The notes: generated from the sequence alone by a model not told the origin. A stretch of DNA of 8,384 nucleotides from an uncultured Bacteroidales bacterium (GCA_937877455.1 CALFIU010000142.1:1-8384); one strand, 5' to 3'. Positions 1-7,412 are shown, counted from the stretch's first letter. Translations and numbers: made by a program.

Positions 1-75
1 ATGTATCCCGATTGTGGAAAAAATGTTGCATTTTCAACTTGAATTCTGCCTATTTCTAAATACGATTTTATCTTT

Positions 76-975
76 TTGTCAACCATATCCTTATTTGCAT
101 TACTTACAAGACATGGCGGCGAATATATATTTATATCGGCAATCATCCTTTTAATTTTTGGTTTTAAAAAAAACCGACAAAAAATAAAATATTATCTTTT
201 TTATATATGGATTCAGATTGTTGCTTACATATTTGTTAATGTTTTTTTATTCAACAAGTTAAATGTTATCAAAAATCCCGAATACATAAAATACGGTACA
301 CCAATGGCAATGGTAGGCGGAGCAATCAAAGATGGTGTACATTTTTCCGAACACGAAGTTAAAACGCTCGAAACCGTTATGCCAATAGAACAATGGGAGG
401 AAAACTTCAACAAATACTTTATTGATGATATAGATAGACCATGGAAACCAGTTAACAAATACATTGATTTTTCTACCTACGACGATATTTTGACAAACCA
501 AGGATTTGGAGTTTTTCTTATAAAATTAAACCTAAAAATTCTACTAAATCACCCATACATATACCTAAAAAACTTTCTATCAGAATGTAATATAATGTGG
601 GCAATAGGTCGTCCAAAAGACAACAAAATTTGGAGAGTAATGGACACTGGCGGATACGAAAAAGATGTAATACGATATACAGCATATTACGGAGCAATAG
701 TTCAATACGTTAGACTAATCCAAAATCACCCAATTTTTCATTCAATATGTGGACGAGGAGGAATATCACTATTTATTATTATAATGATGGCAACATTACT
801 AATAACAAACCATAAAAAAATCTTATTATTAGCTCTATCTCCTGTAATTATATATACTATAATGCTCAGTTTGGCTATACCTGCACAAGATTTTAGATAT
901 GTGTTACCATTTATATGCTGTGCAATATTTTACTCGGCAATAATTTTTTCACAAACAAGTTCCAAAAAAGATTAA
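76..975 (+). CDS. C-terminal part of a multi-TM membrane protein, probably a GT-C-like glycosyltransferase; 5'-truncated or broken
   Basis: The 299-residue product has hydrophobic segments at about 16-31, 38-59, 228-244, 248-268 and 275-292. A large hydrophilic loop (about 60-225) lies between the second and third. Motifs RHGG (12-15) and QDFRYVLP (271-278) resemble the R-x-N-G and 'RY-x-P' signatures I recall from large polytopic proteins of polysaccharide loci (DUF6020 and GT39-like). Such proteins usually have several more N-terminal membrane spans, so this looks like only the C-terminal part. The TTG at 76 is the only plausible start before an ATG at about residue 77, and no ribosome binding site is visible. 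The frame is open back to 43 and is closed by TGA at 40-42; residues coded by 43-75 (ILPISKYDFIF) still look like the same protein. It is therefore probably a gene interrupted by a nonsense or frameshift change, or one rearranged at its 5' end. The function is inferred only from topology and the two motifs. Confidence 0.6.
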   Translation: MSTISLFALLTRHGGEYIFISAIILLIFGFKKNRQKIKYYLFYIWIQIVAYIFVNVFLFNKLNVIKNPEYIKYGTPMAMVGGAIKDGVHFSEHEVKTLETVMPIEQWEENFNKYFIDDIDRPWKPVNKYIDFSTYDDILTNQGFGVFLIKLNLKILLNHPYIYLKNFLSECNIMWAIGRPKDNKIWRVMDTGGYEKDVIRYTAYYGAIVQYVRLIQNHPIFHSICGRGGISLFIIIMMATLLITNHKKILLLALSPVIIYTIMLSLAIPAQDFRYVLPFICCAIFYSAIIFSQTSSKKD

Positions 976-998
976 ACAATTGTGCAACCATAAAAAAA

Positions 999-1021
999 TA
1001 TAATTCATAATCGAAATTATA
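999..1021. repeat. A/T-only inverted repeat between gene 1 and the wzm promoter
   Basis: TATAATT (999-1005) and its reverse complement AATTATA (1015-1021) flank a 9-base spacer. A run of six T follows at 1029-1034. The dyad could be a very weak transcript end for the first gene or an operator next to the downstream promoter. A 7-bp stem without G or C is marginal in DNA this AT-rich, so chance is a real alternative. Confidence 0.25.
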
Positions 1022-1035
1022 ATTTATCTTTTTTA

Positions 1036-1043
1036 TACCTTTG
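1036..1043 (+). promoter_or_regulatory. Putative Bacteroidota -7 promoter element for the export/glycosyltransferase operon
   Basis: TACCTTTG matches the TAnnTTTG consensus of the Bacteroidota housekeeping sigma factor exactly. It sits 19 bases before the wzm start codon, which would give a leader of roughly 12-15 bases. No TTTG-like -33 element is seen at the expected distance; that region reads ATTATAATTTAT. It is the only such motif I found in the gaps between genes, and it lies in the only gap longer than 40 bases, which supports its driving the seven genes downstream. Confidence 0.45.
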
Positions 1044-1062
1044 CAGCAAAATTTTAAAACCA

Positions 1063-1920
1063 ATGCACGAAACAGAAAAACAATCTAATTGGGACGAAAT
1101 AATAAAGCCCAAGAGAGGTTTGCTTGAACTAAACCTCAAGGCTGTATGGAAATACCGCGACCTACTTACACTATTGGTAAGACGCGACTTTGTAGCCGTG
1201 TACAAACAAACAATACTCGGTCCACTTTGGCATTTCTTACAACCTATTTTCACAACAATAACATTTACAATAATATTTTCAAACGTAGCACAAATACCAA
1301 CCGACGAAATACCTGCTCCAATGTTCTACTACACAGGAACAATAATTTGGAACTTTTTTTCAAAATGCCTAACTACAACATCATCAACATTTGTTAGCAA
1401 CGCAGGAATCTTCGGCAAAGTTTATTTTCCTCGATTAATAATGCCACTGAGTGCTGTAGTTTCGGCATTTATCGCATTTTTGATACAATGCAGCATACTT
1501 ATAGTAATGTACATTGTATATAGTTATCAAGGGGCAAACCTACATATTTCAACATGGACACTAACCATACCACTTCTTCTTATAATAATGGCTATGCTTG
1601 GACTTGGACTTGGAATAATAATCAGCAGTTTTACAACCAAATACAAAGACCTAAACTATTTTCTTGGATTTGGCGTACAATTGTTAATGTATGCTACACC
1701 TATAATTTATCCAGCATCATTTATACCCGCACCATTCAACAAAATAGTGATGCTCAACCCTATAGCACCAGTAATAGAAGGATTTAAATTTGCAGTTTTG
1801 GGTAAAGGCACATTCGATTTCAAGATGCTAACATATTCAGTAGTTGTAACAACCATCATATTTTTCATCGGCTTAGTAACATTCAACCGTGTAGAAAAAA
1901 AATTCATCGACACCATTTAA
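1063..1920 (+). CDS. wzm: ABC-2 type polysaccharide export permease, Wzm/TagG/KpsM type
   Basis: This is the inner-membrane half of the ABC exporter that moves lipid-linked O-antigen or capsule glycan from cytoplasm to periplasm. The 285 residues are a usual family length (about 260-290). After a cytoplasmic N-terminus come about six hydrophobic segments, near 61-77, 88-107, 130-153, 168-189, 200-218 and 256-274. Family signatures are YKQTILGPLWHFLQP (47-61), KVYFPRLIMPLS (119-130), YKDLNYF (194-200), MYATPIIYP (209-217) and LNPIAPVIEGFK (231-242). The ATG at 1063 follows an A-rich leader and lies 19 bases after the -7 element. Its ATPase partner begins four bases after its stop codon, so the two are almost certainly translated together. 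A teichoic-acid or other polyol-phosphate exporter is the main alternative, but the Wzt-type partner and the glycosyltransferases favour O-antigen or capsule. Confidence 0.93.
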   Translation: MHETEKQSNWDEIIKPKRGLLELNLKAVWKYRDLLTLLVRRDFVAVYKQTILGPLWHFLQPIFTTITFTIIFSNVAQIPTDEIPAPMFYYTGTIIWNFFSKCLTTTSSTFVSNAGIFGKVYFPRLIMPLSAVVSAFIAFLIQCSILIVMYIVYSYQGANLHISTWTLTIPLLLIIMAMLGLGLGIIISSFTTKYKDLNYFLGFGVQLLMYATPIIYPASFIPAPFNKIVMLNPIAPVIEGFKFAVLGKGTFDFKMLTYSVVVTTIIFFIGLVTFNRVEKKFIDTI

Positions 1921-1924
1921 AAAA

Positions 1925-3187
1925 ATGACGGCAATAGAATTAGAAAACATATCGAAACTTTACCGATTAGGAATGTACGGAGCCGACACACTCCGTGACG
2001 AAGTGTTAAACTTCTTTGCTCGCTTGCGTGGCAAAGCCCCCGTAAACGCTAAGATAGGCACAGAAAACCGACTTGACAGCGTGGACGACCAGTTTGTATG
2101 GGCTCTAAAAGACATAAACTTTTCGGTAGAGCAAGGCGACATAGTGGGAATAATAGGCAAAAATGGAGCAGGAAAAAGCACATTGCTAAAACTATTGAGT
2201 AAAATAACAGCCCCCACTACAGGTTCTATAAAAATACGCGGACGCATTGCATCGCTTTTAGAAGTAGGAACAGGTATGCACCCAGAACTCACTGGGCGAG
2301 AGAATATTTTCCTCAACGGAGCAATACTTGGCATGACAAAAAACGAAATTAAACGCAAATTTGACGATATTGTTGATTTTGCTGGTATAGCAAAATACAT
2401 AGAAACACCAATAAAACGCTATTCATCAGGAATGAGTGTACGTCTTGGCTTTGCTATTGCGGCGTTTCTTGAACCCGAAATACTTGTAGTTGACGAAGTT
2501 TTGGCAGTTGGCGATGCCGAATTTCAAAAAAAGGCCATCGGCAAAATGCAAGATGTTAGTAAGGGGGAAGGAAGAACAGTTTTGTTTGTTAGCCACAACA
2601 TGAGCGCAATTAAAAATTTATGCAAACATGGTATTGTAATGGAGCGCGGTTCTGTGGCATTCAATGGAGATGTACTCGAAGCAACAGACTACTACTTGAA
2701 AAAAAATGAAGTAGTTACAACAAAAGGTAAAAAAATAATAGAATGTATATCATTTTGTCTTCCAACATTCCACGTTGAAAAAATTGAATTTAATGGCACA
2801 GAATATTGCGAATCAGTTGTTTCGTCGGAGCAACACGAAATAAAAGTAAAAATAGAAGGATACACCGATGTAGCACAAAAGACTGACTTAATGCTTATTT
2901 TCAAAACACATGATGGCACACCATTAACCAGTTTAGCAGAAGGTCATTATAAAGGCAAAATTGATATTCTTCCTGAAGGTAAGTTTATTTACGAAAAAAT
3001 AGTTAGATTACCCAAATATATGTTCAACGGAGAATGTATTTGCGATATATTCCTTCATAGTCCTGGCGTAGAATTTATAATAAAAATTTCTAAGTCGGTA
3101 AAAATAATATTTGAAGGTTCAAGAGAAGAATATGGAACAACATTAAAAATGGACATACATGGTTTATCTGGATTAGAAACAATTTAA
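1925..3187 (+). CDS. wzt: ABC exporter ATPase with C-terminal glycan-recognition-type domain, Wzt type
   Basis: ATP hydrolysis by this subunit powers the Wzm channel. The nucleotide-binding domain covers about residues 1-255. It has Walker A GKNGAGKST (78-86), the signature YSSGM (166-170; the form typical of Wzt/TagH ATPases, in place of LSGGQ), Walker B ILVVDE (186-191, catalytic Glu 191) and the switch His 224 in VSHNM. The stretch at about 30-57, before the core, is also typical of Wzt. Residues about 268-420 form a separate, beta-rich-looking C-terminal extension. In E. coli O8/O9a Wzt the corresponding domain binds the modified end of the finished chain; whether this one does is inference. 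The ATG follows wzm by four bases, and the next gene starts one base after the stop codon. Base composition drops sharply near 2700, at the domain boundary, which hints at domain exchange. Confidence 0.94.
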   Translation: MTAIELENISKLYRLGMYGADTLRDEVLNFFARLRGKAPVNAKIGTENRLDSVDDQFVWALKDINFSVEQGDIVGIIGKNGAGKSTLLKLLSKITAPTTGSIKIRGRIASLLEVGTGMHPELTGRENIFLNGAILGMTKNEIKRKFDDIVDFAGIAKYIETPIKRYSSGMSVRLGFAIAAFLEPEILVVDEVLAVGDAEFQKKAIGKMQDVSKGEGRTVLFVSHNMSAIKNLCKHGIVMERGSVAFNGDVLEATDYYLKKNEVVTTKGKKIIECISFCLPTFHVEKIEFNGTEYCESVVSSEQHEIKVKIEGYTDVAQKTDLMLIFKTHDGTPLTSLAEGHYKGKIDILPEGKFIYEKIVRLPKYMFNGECICDIFLHSPGVEFIIKISKSVKIIFEGSREEYGTTLKMDIHGLSGLETI

Positions 3188-3188
3188 A

Positions 3189-4061
3189 ATGAATAAAATA
3201 TACTTTTTAACATTTGCAGATAGTTCTCTAAAACCGAGTTTAAAACGGATAAAAAAACAAGCTCAAGAAATGGCCATTTTCGACGAGATTTATGTCTACA
3301 CAGAAAACGACCTTCCCAACAATATATACAACGATGTAAAAACCATAATAGAAAAAACAGGAAAAACACGCGGCTATGGATATTGGCGTTGGAAACCTGC
3401 AATAGTAAACATCATAATATCGAAAATGTCTTATGGAGACATACTTTTTTATAGCGATGCAGGCACACATCTAAATGTCAAAGGCAGAAAAAAATTATTG
3501 GAATATATAGAAATAACCAAAGCCAACGACATATTTGTTACAAAACTAAACAACGATTTTCCCGATACCAAATGGACAAAAAAAGACACACTAAAATTAT
3601 TTGAAGATAAAATATCTCCAGAAAAACTTAGTCAAGATGGTCAAATACAAGGTGGAACAATAATATTGATGAAAAACGACTATACAATATCAATAATGGA
3701 GCAATGGAATCAACTTATGAGTATAGACAACATGCACTATTACGATGATAGCCCATCAATAGAACCAAATTATCCTGATTTTATAGAAAATAGACACGAC
3801 CAAAGTATTCTTTCTCTAATACTTAAAGCAAACCATTACTATGCAATAGACACCAACCATACCTATGCAATAGATGAAATTAAATGGCTTAAATTAGAAA
3901 ATGATGGAGAACCAATTTTACAAAAAAGAGATAATATAAACAAAAGAGATAATATAAATAAGAAAGTAACCATTTTTTTTATTTTTTTACGAAATAGCAT
4001 AAAATATCCAAGGTATTTTTTAGGATACATAAAACAAAATATTTTTAAAATAAAAAAATAA
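3189..4061 (+). CDS. Putative glycosyltransferase, GT-A-like, family not assigned
   Basis: The 290-residue product has no signal peptide and is probably cytoplasmic. The N-terminus (MNKIYFLTFAD) reads as the first strand of a nucleotide-sugar-binding fold. Striking motifs are RGYGYWRWKP (61-70), DILFYSDAG (84-92, with SDAG in the place of a DxD metal-binding motif), QGGTIILMKND (154-164) and ENRHDQSILSLI (200-211, where His or Asp could be catalytic). I recognise this pattern from bacterial surface-glycan loci but cannot name the family, donor or acceptor. The C-terminus (about 246-290) is lysine-rich with a hydrophobic patch (VTIFFIFL, 260-267), which could bind the membrane surface. It also carries a perfect repeat of KRDNIN. 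It starts one base after wzt and so belongs to the same operon. Another sugar-modifying role on the exported glycan remains possible. Confidence 0.72.
   Translation: MNKIYFLTFADSSLKPSLKRIKKQAQEMAIFDEIYVYTENDLPNNIYNDVKTIIEKTGKTRGYGYWRWKPAIVNIIISKMSYGDILFYSDAGTHLNVKGRKKLLEYIEITKANDIFVTKLNNDFPDTKWTKKDTLKLFEDKISPEKLSQDGQIQGGTIILMKNDYTISIMEQWNQLMSIDNMHYYDDSPSIEPNYPDFIENRHDQSILSLILKANHYYAIDTNHTYAIDEIKWLKLENDGEPILQKRDNINKRDNINKKVTIFFIFLRNSIKYPRYFLGYIKQNIFKIKK
3924..3959 (+). repeat. 18-bp tandem duplication inside the putative glycosyltransferase gene
   Basis: Two adjacent 18-base copies (3924-3941 and 3942-3959) differ only at the last base (C versus T). The unit is six codons, so the frame is kept and the protein gains KRDNIN twice (residues 246-251 and 252-257). 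It lies in the basic tail after the apparent catalytic part, where length changes should be tolerated. This looks like recent slippage or local duplication. Confidence 0.85.
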
Positions 4062-4083
4062 TTTTACCCATTCTAAAAGGTTG

Positions 4084-5475
4084 ATGACAAAATATAAAAA
4101 TAATATTATAATCTACACATTTACAATAATTTCAAGTATATTACTTATTCCACAGATACGAATTGTAATTATTGATTTTATAGGAACAATATCACATCAC
4201 TACGCCAAAGACCCAGAATGGTGGAGCGATTGGATGTTCCCATTTATATTTTGTTTTTTCTCGTGCTGTACAATGACATTAGTTTACACACATAGCAAAA
4301 CAACATTATTTTTTAAAAATCTACGCGACAACTTATTTCAAACAACGCTAATATTGTTTTTTTTCATTTCTAACATTCAAATATCATTAAACGGCAATTT
4401 CAAAGGTTATGCAAATATATGGGATTTTGCAGATTTTACGTCCGCAATAATACATTATGGAAACGTACAAAGCCTATATGGAACAAATTATCCACCATTA
4501 GCAGTATTAATTTTTAAATTAATGTACCAACTTATTCCTACTGCTACCATAGAAAATAGTTATGCAATAAATTATGTTTTAACTCTATATATACTAATAG
4601 TTACAATTAGTTTATTAATACTATTTCAAAAACTCTTTGAATTTAAGAAAAAACAAAGCACAATATTATCAATATCATTGTTTTTATCGGGTCCAATATT
4701 ATTTACCTACCAAAGAATGAACCTTATGTTCATTGCATTAATTTTTACGCTAATATTCTATATATACTACCAATCACAAAATAAATATTTAAAAGAAATA
4801 GCAATAATATCGTTGGCTATTGCTGCTAACATTAAATTATTCCCCGCAATATTTGGATTATTATTAATAAAATCACGTCAAAAAAACCTTACTATAAGAT
4901 GTATAATATATGGAATATGTTTATTTGCACTACCAGTATTAATTTCAAACGGTAATACAACACATGCACCATCAGAAATTGCTAATTTTTACAATTCATC
5001 CACTCAATTTGCATCCACAAACTACTATTTAACAATTTGCATTTCATTAAAAGCCATTGTATATAGATTTTTAAATCATTACAATTATTTAGTTACAAAC
5101 ACATTATTAAATATATCACTAATTATATCTACAATAATAATAATTGCATGTTTTTTTATAACAAAGAAAAAATATCAAGAATATTTACTATTAGTTTTTT
5201 TGTGTGTACTTTTACCAACAACATCTTTTTGGTATAGTTTAGTATTTTTTATCATACCAATAGTTGAATTTGAAAAAACTAAAACAGATGCAATAGTAGA
5301 TTATATAACATTATGGTTATTTAGTTTTATTTTTGTATATGTTGTTGGCTATTGGGATATTTTACAACCGCATGCTTTTTGGCATCTTGGATTATTATTA
5401 ATTTTAACAATATCAGATATTATAGCCAATTATTTAAAGCATACAATAATACAAAAGCAAACTATACACAACTAA
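4084..5475 (+). CDS. Polytopic GT-C glycosyltransferase resembling GT87 (polyprenyl-phosphate-sugar dependent)
   Basis: This 463-residue protein is highly hydrophobic, with roughly ten or more membrane spans. Features typical of GT87/DUF2029 enzymes are WDFADF (113-118) after the first spans, a following LYGTNYPPLA (131-140), YQRMN (209-213) and NIKLFP (249-254). Known GT87 members are mannosyltransferases that use polyprenyl-phosphate-mannose on the outer face of the inner membrane; the sugar used here cannot be read from the sequence. By position it would decorate or extend the glycan on the periplasmic side. I chose the ATG at 4084. An in-frame TTG at 4081 directly precedes it and would add one residue. 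AAAAGG at 4075-4080 is a weak ribosome-binding-like stretch. The gap after the previous gene is 22 bases. Codon usage is very AT-rich. An O-antigen polymerase is a less likely alternative because of the YPP and NIKLFP motifs. Confidence 0.75.
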   Translation: MTKYKNNIIIYTFTIISSILLIPQIRIVIIDFIGTISHHYAKDPEWWSDWMFPFIFCFFSCCTMTLVYTHSKTTLFFKNLRDNLFQTTLILFFFISNIQISLNGNFKGYANIWDFADFTSAIIHYGNVQSLYGTNYPPLAVLIFKLMYQLIPTATIENSYAINYVLTLYILIVTISLLILFQKLFEFKKKQSTILSISLFLSGPILFTYQRMNLMFIALIFTLIFYIYYQSQNKYLKEIAIISLAIAANIKLFPAIFGLLLIKSRQKNLTIRCIIYGICLFALPVLISNGNTTHAPSEIANFYNSSTQFASTNYYLTICISLKAIVYRFLNHYNYLVTNTLLNISLIISTIIIIACFFITKKKYQEYLLLVFLCVLLPTTSFWYSLVFFIIPIVEFEKTKTDAIVDYITLWLFSFIFVYVVGYWDILQPHAFWHLGLLLILTISDIIANYLKHTIIQKQTIHN

Positions 5476-5514
5476 AAATAGATTTAGACTATTTTTTCAA
5501 CATAAAACAACAAT

Positions 5515-6474
5515 ATGATGAAAATAAAAATGTATTACTTAGACGAAATGGCACACACACCTTTCACTGAGGATGACGGATATTTGTATCTAAAACAAAA
5601 CAACATAGAAAAAACAAATAACGAATCAGAAGCTAACTTGTATGTTACTCGTTATTTTCCAATTAATAAAAAAACAGACTTGTTATTATGGAGAATAAAG
5701 CACAAATATATACCTATTTTAGTTTGGACTGATGAACCAAGATGGAGCATATCTACCCAAACATTTTTTCCAAAAAAATTCTATATTCCAGAAATACATA
5801 TTATGAATACATATTCTCAAGACATATATATAAGTCCGTTCTCCAGATTTAGTTGGGCTATTACCCAAAAATTAGATTATGTTGACGAACAATTTTGGTT
5901 TCAAAGAAAAAAACTTATATCTTCGTTGTGTAGTTATAGGCAGAATACAGAATTAATAATAAATAATGTAAACATAGACTTAATAGACAAAAGGCAACAA
6001 ATTTCAATTATTGGATATAATAAAAACATAGTTGATATTTGCGGATTAAATTGGCCAACAAACATTAAAACTGTAATACAAGATAGGTTTTCTAACGATT
6101 GGCACAAAAGCAAACTTGAATTTATAAAAGATTACAAATTTAATATTGCTATAGAAAACACAGAATATGGATATTATATTTCGGAAAAAATATGGGATCC
6201 AATAAGTGTAAGAAGTCTTCCTATATACAACGGCAATAATTATATTTACAAAATATTTCCACACGAAAGTTTTATAGACATCAAAGATTTCAGTAATATA
6301 GACTCGATGTTTAATTACATCATAAATATGAGTGCAAAGGAATATTGTCAAAGACTTAACAAATGTATTGAAGTATATAACAATGCATTTAATAATATTG
6401 ACTTTAAGAAAGAACGTTTGGCTCCTATCCATAAGATAATAGAAAAAATTAGAGCAATAAATTATCAACAATAA
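5515..6474 (+). CDS. GT10 family glycosyltransferase, probable alpha-1,3-fucosyltransferase
   Basis: The product probably transfers fucose from GDP-fucose to a sugar of the growing glycan in the cytoplasm. The diagnostic C-terminal block runs from FNIAIENTEYGYYISEKIWD (209-228) through SLPIYNG (234-240) to SFIDIKDFS (252-260). It corresponds to the donor-binding block 'F-x-x-x-FEN...Y-x-(T/S)EK...P-x-Y-x-G...SF(I/V)-x-x-x-DF' of Helicobacter pylori and animal fucosyltransferases. The N-terminal half carries WTDEPRWS (71-78), in the place where the family has its catalytic acid region. The 319 residues suit a bacterial GT10 lacking the C-terminal repeats found in some H. pylori enzymes. There is no signal peptide or membrane anchor. 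The start is ATGATG; the second ATG (5518, giving MKIKMYYLDE) fits the family equally well. It lies 39 bases after the preceding gene and 11 before the next. Linkage and acceptor cannot be told from sequence. Confidence 0.85.
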   Translation: MMKIKMYYLDEMAHTPFTEDDGYLYLKQNNIEKTNNESEANLYVTRYFPINKKTDLLLWRIKHKYIPILVWTDEPRWSISTQTFFPKKFYIPEIHIMNTYSQDIYISPFSRFSWAITQKLDYVDEQFWFQRKKLISSLCSYRQNTELIINNVNIDLIDKRQQISIIGYNKNIVDICGLNWPTNIKTVIQDRFSNDWHKSKLEFIKDYKFNIAIENTEYGYYISEKIWDPISVRSLPIYNGNNYIYKIFPHESFIDIKDFSNIDSMFNYIINMSAKEYCQRLNKCIEVYNNAFNNIDFKKERLAPIHKIIEKIRAINYQQ

Positions 6475-6485
6475 AAAACGTCAAT

Positions 6486-7412
6486 ATGGATTTTAAAGTA
6501 TCTGTTATTATACCACTTTATAACAAAGAAAATTTAATACAAGACGCAGTAGCATCTTGTCAAAATTTACCTCAAGTAGGAGAAATAATAATCGTTGACG
6601 ATGGCTCTACAGACAACTCCCTAAAAATAGCAAAAGAATTAGAAAGTAAAAATTTAAAAATCAAAGTACTACAACATGCTGATAAAAAAAACCATGGAAG
6701 AAGTGCTTCAAGAAATTTAGGTATTAAGAACGCATTATACAATTTTATATCGTTTTTGGATGCCGATGACACATATTGCAGCAATCGTTTTAACAACGAA
6801 GAAAAAATATTTGAAGATAAAAATATAGATGGGGTGTATGGCATTGTTGTTGCAAAATTTGATTCAGAAGAATACGAAAATGAATTTAACAAAAATGGCT
6901 ATCGCATAATCACAAAAGTTGACGATGATGTAAAATCTAATGATGTTTTCAAAACTCTATTGCATCTTGACAAAGGATTGTTTCAAACCAATGCAATTAC
7001 ACTAAGGCGAAACGTTTTTGACAGAGTAGCATACTTTGATACAAATTTTCCTATATCCCAAGATCTTCATCTATGGTGCAAAATAGCATCTGTTTGTAAA
7101 TTAGTATCAAACAACGACAAAAAACCTGTCGCAGTTTGGCATATTCATGGCACAAACAGCGTTCTTAAAGAAAATGACAAAAGAGAAAAAATAAAAGAAA
7201 AACTTTACATAGATTTACTAAAATGGTCTATAAAACGGAAAGATTTAAGTTTTAATACTCAAAATGAGTTTTTTTATAGCGCAGAGCCTTTTCTAAAAGG
7301 GAAAAGCGAAATTGCGCATTTATTATATTTTATAATAAAAAGCCCTTTTTTAATAATACATTCATTTTTTTGGATAAAAATAATACAAATAATAAAAAAT
7401 GGGAGATTTTAA
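6486..7412 (+). CDS. GT2 family glycosyltransferase (first of a tandem paralogous pair)
   Basis: This is an inverting GT-A enzyme that adds a sugar from a nucleotide donor in the cytoplasm. It opens with KVSVIIPLYN (4-13), then VDDGSTD (37-43), HGRSASRNLG (70-79), the metal-binding LDADD (91-95) and SQDLHLW (191-197), where Asp 193 is the likely catalytic base. The usual Glu before that Asp is Gln here. The C-terminus (about 277-304) contains aromatic and aliphatic stretches such as LLYFIIKSPFLIIHSFFW, possibly a membrane-surface contact. The 308 residues are normal for the family. By eye about half of the first 220 residues match the next gene, whose start lies inside the end of this one (14-base overlap), so the two are probably translationally coupled. 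Donor and linkage are unknown. Confidence 0.9.
   Translation: MDFKVSVIIPLYNKENLIQDAVASCQNLPQVGEIIIVDDGSTDNSLKIAKELESKNLKIKVLQHADKKNHGRSASRNLGIKNALYNFISFLDADDTYCSNRFNNEEKIFEDKNIDGVYGIVVAKFDSEEYENEFNKNGYRIITKVDDDVKSNDVFKTLLHLDKGLFQTNAITLRRNVFDRVAYFDTNFPISQDLHLWCKIASVCKLVSNNDKKPVAVWHIHGTNSVLKENDKREKIKEKLYIDLLKWSIKRKDLSFNTQNEFFYSAEPFLKGKSEIAHLLYFIIKSPFLIIHSFFWIKIIQIIKNGRF

Noticed and set aside
40..42. TGA read as an amino acid (recoded stop) in the first gene
   Set aside because: No other in-frame TGA occurs in the eight genes and tryptophan is encoded by TGG, so a general recoding is not supported; truncation or frameshift is simpler.
1960..2400. 146-codon open frame on the minus strand
   Set aside because: It lies wholly within the ATPase domain of wzt, opposite strongly conserved motifs, and its product shows no recognisable domain; it is a shadow of the real gene.
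5352..5570. Short plus-strand frame bridging the GT-C and GT10 genes
   Set aside because: It is out of frame with both well-supported genes, overlaps each of them, and has no domain character.
6046..6471. 141-codon open frame on the minus strand
   Set aside because: It is opposite the conserved donor-binding block of the GT10 gene and is an effect of the AT-rich codon pattern, with no start context or domain of its own.
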